NCBI RefSeq assembly: GCF_900110575.1
Contig: NZ_FOEF01000005.1
Location: forward strand, 248,001-312,000
From: Amycolatopsis saalfeldensis
GTDB taxonomy: Bacteria > Actinomycetota > Actinomycetes > Mycobacteriales > Pseudonocardiaceae
Length of the DNA: 64,000 nt
Direction of reading: 5' to 3'
The position numbers and the translations under genes were made by a program. Below the pieces are notes generated by a model. It was not told the origin of the DNA. It searched no databases and was given only the letters and a program-made list of their open reading frames with translations. Below, one piece after another: positions 1 to 7,938 of the stretch (its first letter is position 1; every line of letters starts with the position of its first letter).

Positions 1-95
1 CCGAAGCGCGCGGCGTTCTGCTGCAACCGCTGCTGCGTCTGCGCGTAGTAGTCCCCGGCGGACTGCTGATGCTCTGCCCGGTGTGAGTCACTCAT
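1..95 (-). CDS. hypothetical protein, N-terminal fragment
   Basis: An ATG at 95 opens a frame that runs off the window edge after 31 codons. The visible residues begin MSDSHRAEHQQSAGDYY and are rich in Gln, Ala, Tyr and Glu, as in an amphipathic helix; no domain can be named. A GAGGGGG ribosome-binding site lies 8 nt before the ATG and the preceding DUF3558 gene stops only 13 nt upstream, so the two are probably co-transcribed. By position it could be a secreted helical substrate of the type VII system, but that is inference only. Confidence 0.6.
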   Translation of the reverse strand, partial: MSDSHRAEHQQSAGDYYAQTQQRLQQNAARF

Positions 96-108
96 GGCGT
101 GGACCCCC

Positions 109-819
109 TCAGGTGTTCTTCGGAAGCAGCGGTTCGAGTTTTTCGGCCAGGCTTTCGGCCGTTTTGCAGGCCTTGTCGGTGTCTGAGTTGACACTGACCG
201 AAATCAGCGCGCGTGAGTTCGGCTTCACCTCGATGGCGATCGAACACTGGCCCTTGGCGCCGACGGGTTCGCGCTCTTCGACGGCGGCGCGAGGCCCGAC
301 TGTGCCCGGGCTGGCTTGACTGGGATTGCTGATGTTGTCCTTGTAGCTTTGCCCGTCCTGCAGCGAGAGCCCGACGTCGAGGCTGTCCTCCGGTCCGGTC
401 GGGGGCTTGGCGGAGTGGCAGCTTCGTTGTGGATCGGCGACAGTTGGAGCGGCCGGCTGCATCCCCTGACCGGCGAGCGCTTCATCGAGGGTCTTGCACG
501 GATTCAGCGCGCCGAGGGGCGCGCCGGGATCGGCCGAGGATGCTGGTGTCAGCGGAGCGGAAGTGATGCTCGACGTCTGAGTCTGACCGCCGACACCGGT
601 GTCGCATGCCGTCGGGAACGCTGCCGATCCCGTAACGGCGGCCATGATTCCGAGACGTCCGATGATCCTTGTCCGCCGATTGGATTGACGGAAGTAACTC
701 GGTTCTCGCCCGTCGGGCCGTTGCTGCTCGAGCAGGCTGGAGGTAGGGCATTCGCTGGCGTCATTGCCTGGAGCTCTAGGTGTCGGCGGACCCAGAGTGA
801 CAGAGTGCGAGCCTGACAC
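109..819 (-). CDS. DUF3558-like lipoprotein with long N-terminal extension
   Basis: Predicted envelope protein of 236 residues, a paralogue of the DUF3558 protein at 1010-1564. Both have a lipobox-like AC-DTG junction, NPC near the start of the mature part, a RSCHS/HSCRS segment, SLQ-G-Y in the middle and CxIxIEVKP-SRAL near the end. I chose GTG at 819 because AGGAGGG stands 4 nt before it, and because the neighbouring operon has the same site spacing. With this start the lipobox cysteine is about residue 72, so an unusual 50-60 residue segment precedes the hydrophobic stretch. A shorter start (ATG 645) lacks a good ribosome site and positive charges. Function of DUF3558 is unknown. Confidence 0.7.
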   Translation of the reverse strand: MSGSHSVTLGPPTPRAPGNDASECPTSSLLEQQRPDGREPSYFRQSNRRTRIIGRLGIMAAVTGSAAFPTACDTGVGGQTQTSSITSAPLTPASSADPGAPLGALNPCKTLDEALAGQGMQPAAPTVADPQRSCHSAKPPTGPEDSLDVGLSLQDGQSYKDNISNPSQASPGTVGPRAAVEEREPVGAKGQCSIAIEVKPNSRALISVSVNSDTDKACKTAESLAEKLEPLLPKNT

Positions 820-841
820 GATGCCCTCCTGTGCGGCCAAT

Positions 842-858
842 GACCACCCAACGTGGTC
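842..858 (-). other. 5'-terminal leader hairpin or operator, copy 1
   Basis: On the minus strand GACCAC and GTGGTC flank a five-base loop. The first base lies 7 nt after the -10 box of the promoter at 866-895, so the hairpin would begin at or next to the transcription start. The same element recurs at 2086-2102 in the same place. Confidence 0.55.
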
Positions 859-865
859 TCTTGGC

Positions 866-895
866 ACTGTACTAGTGACGATCGGTGCATGTCAG
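866..895 (-). promoter_or_regulatory. promoter of the DUF3558 operon, copy 1
   Basis: Minus-strand -35 CTGACA, 18-bp spacer, -10 TACAGT. The block around the -10, CGTCACTAGTACAGTGC, is identical over 17 bases to that of the promoter at 2110-2139. The -10 is 46 nt upstream of the GTG at 819. Confidence 0.7.
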
Positions 896-1009
896 CGGTT
901 CGCCTGGTCTCACCTATATGTCGAGCGGACGGCCGCGAGGCCCCACGTGGTACGGGTCACGGCCAAACCCTTCGGGGGAAGCTGATCTCGTCGGCCTTGT
1001 TGGTGTGGC

Positions 1010-1564
1010 TCAGCCGTTTGGGAGCAGGGGTCCGACCTTGTCGGCGTACTTCTCCGCGAGGTTGCACGCGTTTGCGGTGTCTGAGCCTGAGCCGACGATC
1101 AGCAGGGCTCGTGATGAGGGTTTCACTTCGATATGCACCTCGCACTGGCCATCTGACCCGAGCGGGGTCGGTACCTCTATCGCTGCGCGCTTCTGTACGT
1201 GGCCGGTCTTGGCTTGGGCGGGATTGTCGACGTTCTCGTCGTAGCGTTGCCCTGCTTGCAGCGACAAGGCCACGTCGACGGCTGTCGGGTTGCCGGGTAT
1301 GACATTCTGCGAACGGCAGCTGTGCTGCGCGTCGGCTACTGTCGGGGTTGCGGCAGGAAACCCCTCTCCATTCAAAGTCTGGTCCAGAATGGTGCACGGA
1401 TTCACGCCGTCGAAAGGATTTGCGGAGGACGAGCTCGGAGTCGTGGACGCCGCCGGGGGAGTACTGACGGGGCTCGCACCACCGTTGACTCCGGTATCGC
1501 AGGCTGCGGTCAGGATTCCCGCCATTGCCACAACGGCCAAGGCTGTCGACGTGCGATAATTCAC
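1010..1564 (-). CDS. DUF3558 family lipoprotein
   Basis: Predicted lipid-anchored extracytoplasmic protein of 184 residues. The N-terminus MNYRTS is followed by a hydrophobic stretch and the lipobox LTAAC, with the lipidated cysteine near residue 22. A Ser/Pro/Thr linker follows, then the DUF3558 core with NPC, a second HSC, and a conserved CEVHIEVKPSSRAL strand. The GTG start overlaps the stop of the upstream gene (GTGA), so the two are translationally coupled and form one operon with the helical protein. DUF3558 proteins are common in Pseudonocardiaceae and often sit by type VII secretion genes; their biochemical role is not known. Confidence 0.8.
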   Translation of the reverse strand: MNYRTSTALAVVAMAGILTAACDTGVNGGASPVSTPPAASTTPSSSSANPFDGVNPCTILDQTLNGEGFPAATPTVADAQHSCRSQNVIPGNPTAVDVALSLQAGQRYDENVDNPAQAKTGHVQKRAAIEVPTPLGSDGQCEVHIEVKPSSRALLIVGSGSDTANACNLAEKYADKVGPLLPNG

Positions 1565-2061
1565 GAGTTCTCGATTTTCCTGTTCATTTCAGCAAATGAG
1601 ATACTGTGGCTGTCGTCGGCCTGCTTGTAGTTTTTCAAGGCGATGTCCAACGCTTCGCGTGCCTGCTCGATCCCTTTGCGCATAAGGTCGATGTTCGGAA
1701 GCATCGATTCGGGATCGCCGTTAGCCACCTTGACGTTGAACTCCGCGACGCTATGGGCATACGTGCTTGACCCCATGGCTGCTTTGGAGGCAAGAATTCG
1801 CAGATCATCCGCCATTCGGGTGTAGCCTTGGAGAAAGAAGTCGCAGGCCTTTGCATAAGCCTGGTGGCCCTCTTCGTTGATGGCGAACCCTTGTCCTTCC
1901 GCGAGGGCCTTCAGATGGGCACCCTCGGTCTGCACCTGCTTCGCGGCAGCTGAGTCTGTCGGGCCGGCGAGTACGCCTGACAGGAAGTCCGAACCTGCCT
2001 CTCCCGGCACGGTCGGCGGCGTCGCACTCGACGGCGGCGGACCGAACTCCGTATCAGCCAA
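1561..2061 (-). CDS. helical hypothetical protein, possible type VII secretion substrate
   Basis: Protein of 166 residues with no signal peptide: a Pro/Ser-rich start, then about 120 residues of apparent long helices (for example GYTRMADDLRILASKAAMG and the C-terminal KGIEQAREALDIALKNYKQ). This resembles the helical bundle layout of WXG100-related secreted proteins, though I see no clear WXG motif. TTG at 2061 is chosen because GGGAGGG lies just before it, exactly as at the gene starting at 819. It is the first gene of an operon with the DUF3558 lipoprotein. Placement next to an EspG-like chaperone suggests a secretion role; that is inference. Confidence 0.6.
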   Translation of the reverse strand: MADTEFGPPPSSATPPTVPGEAGSDFLSGVLAGPTDSAAAKQVQTEGAHLKALAEGQGFAINEEGHQAYAKACDFFLQGYTRMADDLRILASKAAMGSSTYAHSVAEFNVKVANGDPESMLPNIDLMRKGIEQAREALDIALKNYKQADDSHSISFAEMNRKIENS

Positions 2062-2085
2062 AGTGCCCTCCCACGCGCACACGGC

Positions 2086-2102
2086 GACCACCGAGTGTGG
2101 CC
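2086..2102 (-). other. 5'-terminal leader hairpin or operator, copy 2
   Basis: Minus-strand GGCCAC, five-base loop, GTGGTC; one pair becomes G-U compared with copy 1, which an RNA stem would tolerate. It starts 7 nt after the -10 box of the promoter at 2110-2139, as in copy 1. Confidence 0.55.
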
Positions 2103-2109
2103 ACTTCGC

Positions 2110-2139
2110 ACTGTACTAGTGACGCCCTGGGGGTGTCAC
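2110..2139 (-). promoter_or_regulatory. promoter of the helical protein/DUF3558 operon, copy 2
   Basis: Minus-strand -35 GTGACA, 18-bp spacer, -10 TACAGT, embedded in the 17-base block shared with 866-895. The -10 lies 48 nt upstream of the TTG at 2061. Confidence 0.7.
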
Positions 2140-2294
2140 CGGTTTGCCGCGGGCGCTCCAGCACAGCTACCTGTGGTCGTCGTGACCGACACGATCGGTG
2201 GCAAACTCGGCCGGTGTTGCTGGCGGCGAGAGTCGCAAAGCTGCAGGTCACAGCTCATGCGCGACGGTGAAGTGGATGCCCGTGCAGCAGAGCC

Positions 2295-3080
2295 TCACCG
2301 CCCGCCTTCCTCAATCGTCTCCAGTAGCCAGCGCCGCAGGTGAGACCCGTCAGACGGGGTGAACCGCAGTCGGACATCGCCGTCCGGCAGGGTGTTCATG
2401 AAGGTCAGATATCGCCCGCCGTCCGTGTCGACGAAAGTCGTCGTGCCGGCTGGGCGGAGGGTGCCTTGGCCGTGGCGCAGGGAGAGTTCCACGGTGCCGT
2501 GGCGGTGCAGGGGCCAGTTCGAGTACGGGGCCAGCGCGTCGCGGTCGCGGCGGCTGGGGCCGGGGGCGTCGGTCGTGAAGTCGCGGTCCGAGTTGTCGGA
2601 GTTGTCCGGGAGGTCCGATCGGCGACGGGTGGGGGCCTTGTGCTGCGTGATCGTCACCGGGGCGACCGGCAGGGGGACATACGGCGGGAACATGCTCAGC
2701 ACCGTCTCCACCAGCCGTTCGGGGCGGAGTTGCAGGAAGCGGATGCCGTCGGGCAGGGCCTCCGAGAAGACGCCGAGGCCGTCGCCCGCGCAGGCGCGGT
2801 ACAGCACCGTACCGCCGGCCAGCTCGGCGGCGCGGACGATGATCAGGACCTCCGGGCGCGTCCAGGCCCGCAGGGTGGCCGCGACCTCGTGGTCCAGCTT
2901 GTCCGCGTCGGCGAGGCCGCGGGCGCGCATGGCGTCCCAGGCGGCGTTCGACAGGCGCTCGTGCTCGTCGAGCGTGTAGCCCGCGCTGCGGATCTCGAAG
3001 GGGTGCCACGAAGCGGGCAGCCCCGTGCGCCGCACCGCGACGTCGACCTCGGTCCAGCCCAGGGAGAATTCCTCCGGCAC
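2295..3080 (-). CDS. ESX secretion-associated protein, EspG family
   Basis: EspG proteins are cytosolic chaperones that bind type VII substrates of the PE/PPE kind. This one has 261 residues, the usual length. It begins EEFSLGWTEVDVAVRRTGLP, the typical first strand and helix. It continues with a conserved LDEHERLSNAAWDAMRARGL helix, then RPEVLIIVRA, and a C-terminal RRWLLETIEEG helix. An acidic, Asn/Asp-rich linker lies near residue 190. GTG at 3080 was chosen for the GAGGGG site nine bases upstream and because EspG proteins start near this point; the open frame extends further without a good site. No secretion ATPase or membrane component is visible nearby. Confidence 0.8.
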   Translation of the reverse strand: MPEEFSLGWTEVDVAVRRTGLPASWHPFEIRSAGYTLDEHERLSNAAWDAMRARGLADADKLDHEVAATLRAWTRPEVLIIVRAAELAGGTVLYRACAGDGLGVFSEALPDGIRFLQLRPERLVETVLSMFPPYVPLPVAPVTITQHKAPTRRRSDLPDNSDNSDRDFTTDAPGPSRRDRDALAPYSNWPLHRHGTVELSLRHGQGTLRPAGTTTFVDTDGGRYLTFMNTLPDGDVRLRFTPSDGSHLRRWLLETIEEGGR

Positions 3081-3211
3081 GTCACTGATCCCCTCGTGAA
3101 CGACGAACCCGGAACCGAGGGTAGCGGAACCGGCGCCCCCGCCCGCTGGTCGTGTGGCCCGCGGCTTCCTAGACTCGGCACGTCGACGAAGACCCGCCAC
3201 CGGAGGCACCC

Positions 3212-4870
3212 ATGCCCGACGCGCCCGCCCTGCCCAGCTACGCCTCCGGGACCTCCGAAGTCCCGCTCCTCGGCGACACCATCGGCGACAACTTCGACCG
3301 CACCGTCGCCGCCTTCGGTGACCGTGACGCGCTCGTGGACCGCGCGGCCGGCCTGCGCTGGACGTACCGCGAGCTGGCCGACGACGTCAACACGCTCGCC
3401 CACGGCCTGGTCGCCACCGGCATCGGCAAGGGCGACCGCGTCGGCATCTGGTCGCCGAACCGCGCGGAGTGGACGCTGCTGCAGTACGCGACCGCCAAGG
3501 TCGGCGCCGTCCTGGTCAACATCAACCCCGCCTACCGCTCGCACGAGCTGGCGTACGTGCTGAAGCAGGCGGGCGTCCGGATGCTGGTCGCCGCCGAGGC
3601 GTTCAAGACCTCCGACTACGCCGGCATGATCGAGCAGGTCCGCCCGGAGTGCCCGGGCCTGGAGCACGTCGTGCTGCTCGGCACGGACTCCTGGACCTCG
3701 CTGCTGGACGCCGGCCGCGGCGGCGACCCGGCCGTGCTGGCGAAGCTGCAGGCCGCGCAGTCGGCCGACGACCCGATCAACATCCAGTACACCTCCGGCA
3801 CCACGGGCTTTCCCAAGGGCGCCACGCTGTCGCACCACAACATCCTCAACAACGGCTACTTCGTCGGCGAACTGGTCGGCTACACCGAGCAGGACAAGGT
3901 GTGCATCCCGGTGCCCTTCTACCACTGCTTCGGCATGGTGATGGGCAACCTCGCGTGCACCAGCCACGGCGCGTGCATGGTGATCCCGGCGCCGGCGTTC
4001 GAACCGAGGGCGACGCTCGAAGCGGTCGCCGCCGAGCAGTGCACCTCGCTCTACGGCGTGCCCACGATGTTCATCGCCGAGCTGAACGACCCGAGCTTCG
4101 CCGAGCACGACCTGTCCTCCCTGCGCACCGGCATCATGGCCGGCTCGCCCTGCCCGGTCGAGGTGATGAAGCAGGTCATCGACCGGATGGGCATGACCGA
4201 GGTGTCCATCTGCTACGGCATGACCGAGACGTCCCCGGTGTCCACGCAGACCCGGGTGGACGACTCGGTGGAGCGCCGCGTCTCCACCGTCGGCCGCGTC
4301 GGTCCGCACCTGGAGTCCAAAGTGGTCGATCCGGAAACCGGCCTGACGCTGCCCCGCGGCGAGCCCGGCGAACTCTGCACGCGCGGCTACTCGGTGATGC
4401 TCGGCTACTGGGAGCAGCCCGACAAGACGGCCGAGGCCATCGACGCCGCGCGCTGGATGCACACCGGCGACCTGGCCGTGATGGACGACGAGGGCTACCT
4501 CAACATCACCGGCCGCATCAAGGACATGGTCATCCGCGGCGGCGAAAACGTGTACCCGCGCGAGATCGAGGAGTTCCTCTACACCCACCCGGACGTCCTC
4601 GACGCGCAGGTGATCGGCGTCCCGGACGAGAAGTACGGCGAGGAGCTGATGGCCTGGATCCGCGTGCGCGAAGGCGCCGAGGCGCTCACTGCGGAGTCCG
4701 TGCGCGAGTTCTGCACCGGCAAGCTCGCGCGCTACAAGATCCCGCGTTACGTGCACATCGTCGACGAGTTCCCGATGACGGTGACGGGCAAGGTGCGCAA
4801 GGTCGAGATGCGCGAGCAGTCCGTCACCCTGCTCGGCCTGGAGGCGGCCGCGGCGCAGAAGCACGCCTGA
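3212..4870 (+). CDS. fatty-acyl-CoA synthetase (AMP-forming), FadD-like
   Basis: Activates a carboxylic acid, likely a fatty acid, by adenylation and transfer to CoA. The 552-residue protein has the ANL-family P-loop [11 protein letters not shown] at 193-203, the YGMTETSPV motif at about 335-343, the [13 protein letters not shown] and [19 protein letters not shown] segments, the hinge [20 protein letters not shown], and a C-terminal TGKVRK with the catalytic lysine. The ATG is preceded by GGAGG at a good distance. It is a single gene, divergent from the EspG gene by 131 bp. Substrate chain length cannot be read from the sequence. Confidence 0.93.
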   Translation: MPDAPALPSYASGTSEVPLLGDTIGDNFDRTVAAFGDRDALVDRAAGLRWTYRELADDVNTLAHGLVATGIGKGDRVGIWSPNRAEWTLLQYATAKVGAVLVNINPAYRSHELAYVLKQAGVRMLVAAEAFKTSDYAGMIEQVRPECPGLEHVVLLGTDSWTSLLDAGRGGDPAVLAKLQAAQSADDPINIQYTSGTTGFPKGATLSHHNILNNGYFVGELVGYTEQDKVCIPVPFYHCFGMVMGNLACTSHGACMVIPAPAFEPRATLEAVAAEQCTSLYGVPTMFIAELNDPSFAEHDLSSLRTGIMAGSPCPVEVMKQVIDRMGMTEVSICYGMTETSPVSTQTRVDDSVERRVSTVGRVGPHLESKVVDPETGLTLPRGEPGELCTRGYSVMLGYWEQPDKTAEAIDAARWMHTGDLAVMDDEGYLNITGRIKDMVIRGGENVYPREIEEFLYTHPDVLDAQVIGVPDEKYGEELMAWIRVREGAEALTAESVREFCTGKLARYKIPRYVHIVDEFPMTVTGKVRKVEMREQSVTLLGLEAAAAQKHA

Positions 4871-4927
4871 CGGCGCGGCCCGGCCCCCGCCCACTGTCCG
4901 CTCAGTGGACGGGGCCGTCCCTCCTCG

Positions 4928-5902
4928 TCAGGAAGCGGTGGCGGCCGCGGCGGCCTCGGCCAGCGCCTTCTCGTCTTCCTCGCCGAAGGTGTCCTCGAGG
5001 CGTTCCGGCGAGTAGTCCAGGTCGATCTGCTCGACGGGGGTGCCGCGGGCCGATTCGATGGCGCCCAGCCGGCGCTGCGCGCGGTCGGCGGCGTACGTGA
5101 TCAGCTCCTGCGGGTCGTTGTCGAACGGCGTCTCGTCGAACTGGTCGGTGACCCACTGGATCATGTTGAGCGCGTGCGGCAGCAGCTCTCCCATGCGCTG
5201 CTGGACGGCGTCCCACAGCGAGTCGTCCGCGGCGACGTGGCGGCGGCAGGTGAAGGTGCCCCACGCCATGTGCCGCCGCTCGTCGTCGCCGATGCGGCGG
5301 ACCAGCTCCTGCATGCCGGGCAGGATCTGGTGCTGCGTGCAGATCAGCTGCCACGAGTAGTAGCCCGTGAGCGCCAGGCTGCCCTCGATCACGTGGTTGT
5401 ACGTGACACTCGCGCGGATCTGGTTGAGGGGACTGGGATCGTCCTCGAGCGCGCGCAGCGAATTCGGCAGCTCCTCGTAGAAGAGCTTGCGGTAGTGCGG
5501 GTTCTCCGCGACGTACGGGTGCAGGTCGGCGTCCAGGCCCACGGCGTCCATCCAGCGCCGGAACACCTCGACGTGCTTGGCCTCCTCGAAGCAGAACTGC
5601 GTGAGGTACATCTCGTCGCCGAACCGGCCGGTGGCCGACATCGCCCGCATGAACGGCTGGATGTCCTCGGTGACGGCCTCCTCGCCCGCGATGAACTGCG
5701 CCACCAGGTACGTGGTGGACCGGCGCTGCTCCTCGGTGAGGCTCTCCCAGCCTTCGCGCTCCCGGCTGAAGTCGAGGTCGGCCGGGTTCCAGAACTTCTT
5801 GTTGCCCTTGACGAACAGGCGCAACGGGAACGAGTCCCAGTTGAGCCCGCCCTCGCGCAGCGAGGAGAACCCCGTGCGGAGCTCGGGCAGTGTCTCGGTC
5901 AT
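4928..5902 (-). CDS. R2-like ligand-binding oxidase (R2lox)
   Basis: Ferritin-like diiron or Mn/Fe oxidase related to ribonucleotide reductase R2, 324 residues. Metal ligands expected for R2lox are present with constant spacing: E74, E107 and H110 (EEAKHVE), E173, E208 and H211 (DDERRH). The residues that form the tyrosine-valine ether cross-link in characterised R2lox proteins are also conserved (V77, Y168), which argues for R2lox and against a true reductase subunit. Mycobacterium tuberculosis Rv0233 is a known relative. The ATG overlaps the stop of the upstream TetR gene (ATGA). The substrate is unknown; oxidation of a bound fatty acid-like ligand is suggested for the family. Confidence 0.92.
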   Translation of the reverse strand: MTETLPELRTGFSSLREGGLNWDSFPLRLFVKGNKKFWNPADLDFSREREGWESLTEEQRRSTTYLVAQFIAGEEAVTEDIQPFMRAMSATGRFGDEMYLTQFCFEEAKHVEVFRRWMDAVGLDADLHPYVAENPHYRKLFYEELPNSLRALEDDPSPLNQIRASVTYNHVIEGSLALTGYYSWQLICTQHQILPGMQELVRRIGDDERRHMAWGTFTCRRHVAADDSLWDAVQQRMGELLPHALNMIQWVTDQFDETPFDNDPQELITYAADRAQRRLGAIESARGTPVEQIDLDYSPERLEDTFGEEDEKALAEAAAAATAS

Positions 5903-6510
5903 GACTGGCCCTTTCGTGTCACTCCGTTGTGGACGAATCGGTCGACGGCGGGGGCCAGCACCGCGAGCACGGCGTCGGCGGCCTCCACCGCGGAATGGGT
6001 GGGCAGCACCAGGTGGCTCAGCGACAGGCGCACGACCGTCTCCGCCAGCAGCGCGGCGGCTTCGGGCGAGAGCGCGGGCTCGAGTTCGAGGTACTGCTCG
6101 GCGGCCAGGTCGGCCGCGGCGGTGAGGATCGGCTCGCCCCGGCTGGTCAGCAGGGGCAACAGGTCTTCCGCCGCGTCGGTGCCGAGCGCGGCGGCGACGA
6201 GACGGTTCTCCCGGGCGTGCTCGATGGTGTAGACGACGGCGAAGTGGATGCCGTCCAGCAGGTCGCCGGCGTCGGCGAAGCGCTGCCGGATGCCGTCGAG
6301 GAACTCCGACGTCGTGCGCAACGCGACGGCCTGGGTGAGCGCCGCCTTGTTGCCGAACTCGTTGTAGACGGTCTGCCTGCTCACGCCCGCGCGCGCCGCC
6401 ACGTCGGCCATGCGCAGCGCCGCGTGGCCACGGTCGGGGAGCAGGTCCGCGGCCGCGTCGAGCAAGGCTTCTCGCAAGGAAGCCTTGGTGCGCTCGGTGA
6501 AGCTGGTCAC
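5899..6510 (-). CDS. TetR family regulator of the R2lox operon
   Basis: Protein of 203 residues with an N-terminal TetR helix-turn-helix ([13 protein letters not shown], then [22 protein letters not shown] at about 35-56) and a variable C-terminal ligand domain. GTG at 6510 starts the frame; its stop overlaps the R2lox start, so the two genes are one coupled operon. An inverted repeat at 6520-6544 immediately upstream is the natural candidate for its own operator, implying autoregulation. Mycobacterial R2lox genes also occur with TetR-type regulators, as far as I recall. The inducer is unknown, plausibly a lipid related to the R2lox ligand. Confidence 0.9.
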   Translation of the reverse strand: MTSFTERTKASLREALLDAAADLLPDRGHAALRMADVAARAGVSRQTVYNEFGNKAALTQAVALRTTSEFLDGIRQRFADAGDLLDGIHFAVVYTIEHARENRLVAAALGTDAAEDLLPLLTSRGEPILTAAADLAAEQYLELEPALSPEAAALLAETVVRLSLSHLVLPTHSAVEAADAVLAVLAPAVDRFVHNGVTRKGQS

Positions 6511-6519
6511 ATTGTCAGC

Positions 6520-6544
6520 TTGACATAGAACGTTCTGGTGTCAA
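6520..6544. promoter_or_regulatory. inverted repeat, likely operator of the TetR-R2lox operon
   Basis: Half-sites TTGACA-N2-AGAAC and GTTCT-N2-TGTCAA form a dyad with ten symmetrical pairs plus the inner pairs. It ends 10 bp before the tetR start and itself contains TTGACA on both strands, so binding would block a promoter. Confidence 0.7.
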
Positions 6545-6618
6545 GAACCTTTACCGACCACAATCGGATGTACAGCGGTGGTCAAAACCTGTCGGTGGGT
6601 CCGGCTACCGTGGCGGGT

Positions 6619-7239
6619 GTGGGCATCACCGTGGGGTTCGACCTCGACATGACACTGATCGATCCGCGGCCGGGCATGGCCGCGGCGATGAACGCGCTCG
6701 GCGCGGAGTCCGGCCTGCCGCTGGACGGCGAGAGCTTCGCCGCCAACCTCGGCCCGCCGCTCGACGACATCCTGCGCGGCTTCGAGGCGCCGGAAGAGCG
6801 GATCCCGGGGCTGGTCGACCGGTTCCGCGCGCTGTACCCGGAGATGGTCGTGCCGATCACCGTCGCGCTGCCGGGTGCCGCGGAGGCGCTTCGGGCGGTG
6901 CGCGCCGCGGGCGGGCGCACGCTGGTCGTCACGGGCAAGTACGGGCCCAACGCGCAGCTGCACGTCGACGCGCTGGGCTTCGAGGTCGACGACCTCGTGG
7001 GCGAGCTGTGGTCCACCCGAAAGGCGGGCGCCCTGCTGGCCCACGGCGCCCAGGCCTACGTCGGCGACCACCTCGGCGACATCCGCGGCGCCCTGGCCGC
7101 CGACGCGATCGCGGTGGCGGTGGCGACCGGGCCGTGCACCCGGGAGGAGCTGGCCGCGGAGGGCGCGGCGGTGGTGTTCGAGTCGCTGGAGGAGTTCCCG
7201 GACTGGTTCGCGCGGACGTTCGCCGGGAGCGCCGTCTAG
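6619..7239 (+). CDS. HAD superfamily phosphatase
   Basis: Probable small-molecule phosphatase of the phosphoglycolate phosphatase-like HAD group, 206 residues. Motif I is GFDLDMTLID with nucleophile D8 and general acid D10; motif II is LVVTGK around residue 100; motif III lysine lies in STRKAGA, and motif IV in VGDHLGDIRGA supplies the magnesium-binding aspartates. GTG at 6619 is preferred to the upstream ATG because TACCGT, a -10 box, ends 6 nt before it, giving a leaderless message. The gene is alone on its strand. Substrate unknown. Confidence 0.85.
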   Translation: MGITVGFDLDMTLIDPRPGMAAAMNALGAESGLPLDGESFAANLGPPLDDILRGFEAPEERIPGLVDRFRALYPEMVVPITVALPGAAEALRAVRAAGGRTLVVTGKYGPNAQLHVDALGFEVDDLVGELWSTRKAGALLAHGAQAYVGDHLGDIRGALAADAIAVAVATGPCTREELAAEGAAVVFESLEEFPDWFARTFAGSAV

Positions 7240-7564
7240 CCGGGGCGACGGTGGGGTGCAGGTGCGGGCGTGGACTCGCGGGGGCAGGGCCGCGGCCACG
7301 ACGCCAGGGGCCGATCGCTGGTGACCAGCCCCTGGCGACGGGCGGGGTCACGGCTGGTTGGTCGCACGGCTGGTTGGTCGCACGGCTGGTTGGTCGCACG
7401 GCTGAGCACCGCGCGACACCGCGGTCGACTGGTCAAGTGGCGGAAGTCACCAGGCCGGTGCCGGGTCAGGAACCGGCTGGGTTCCGGGAATCGGCTGGGT
7501 TTAGGGGCCGTCTCCAGCCCGGAGCCGGCTTGGTTCCGAAGTCGTGCGGGTGCTCGCGGGGCGG
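7240..7564. other. non-coding interval with repeats
   Basis: 325 bases between convergent genes. No frame has family resemblance or a ribosome site. It contains a perfect 16-bp tandem repeat (7351-7404) and, at about 7468-7540, further degenerate copies of CGGCTGGGTT-like units. Confidence 0.7.
7351..7404. repeat. tandem repeat, 16-bp unit, 3.4 copies
   Basis: CGGCTGGTTGGTCGCA occurs at 7351-7366, 7367-7382 and 7383-7398, then six bases of a fourth copy. The copies are identical. Confidence 0.97.
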
Positions 7565-7807
7565 TTAGCCGTGTTTGCCGGCGCGGGCCTCGCGGACCAG
7601 GGCGATCAGGCCGAGCAGCAGGCCGAGCGGGGTGAGCACCCCGGCGACCGCGCTCAGCCACACCGGGAGGTTCTCCAGGCCGGCGGCGAACATCACGAAC
7701 ACCGCCAGCACCGCGAGCATGCCGATGGCGAAGAGGCCGATGCCGATCCGCATCAGGATCGGTTTGCCGGTAGCAGCCACGGCGGTCTCCTTCGTAACGC
7801 TGTCCAT
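7565..7807 (-). CDS. small two-helix membrane protein
   Basis: Unrecognised protein of 80 residues with two hydrophobic segments, about 19-40 (MRIGIGLFAIGMLAVLAVFV region) and 46-68 (LPVWLSAVAGVLTPLGLLLG region), a short loop, and a basic tail VREARAGKHG. ATG at 7807 is chosen over the longer frame because a TACCCT -10 box ends 7 nt upstream, so the message is probably leaderless. It faces the cold-shock gene divergently. Its role is unknown. Confidence 0.75.
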   Translation of the reverse strand: MDSVTKETAVAATGKPILMRIGIGLFAIGMLAVLAVFVMFAAGLENLPVWLSAVAGVLTPLGLLLGLIALVREARAGKHG

Positions 7808-7938
7808 GGCGCTGAGGGTATCCGCCGTATCCGCTTCTCCCCAGCGCATGTGGCGAGATACGCTAGGCGGACGCGCGCCCTGGGTACGCCCGGGGCGCGT
7901 TCGTCGTGAGCAGGACAGCAGAAGGACTGGTGAGGGAA

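Noticed and set aside
2843..4894. Open frame of 683 codons on the minus strand
   Set aside because: Antisense to the acyl-CoA ligase; composition His/Val/Arg/Gly-rich as expected for a shadow frame.
4928..5902. Ribonucleotide reductase small subunit (NrdB/NrdF)
   Set aside because: The Val77/Tyr168 pair and overall ligand spacing fit R2lox, and no nrdE/nrdA gene is near.
7351..7404. CRISPR-like array
   Set aside because: The 16-bp copies are adjacent without spacers.
7270..7635. Short frames through the tandem repeat
   Set aside because: Arise from the repeat unit having no stops; no start signals.
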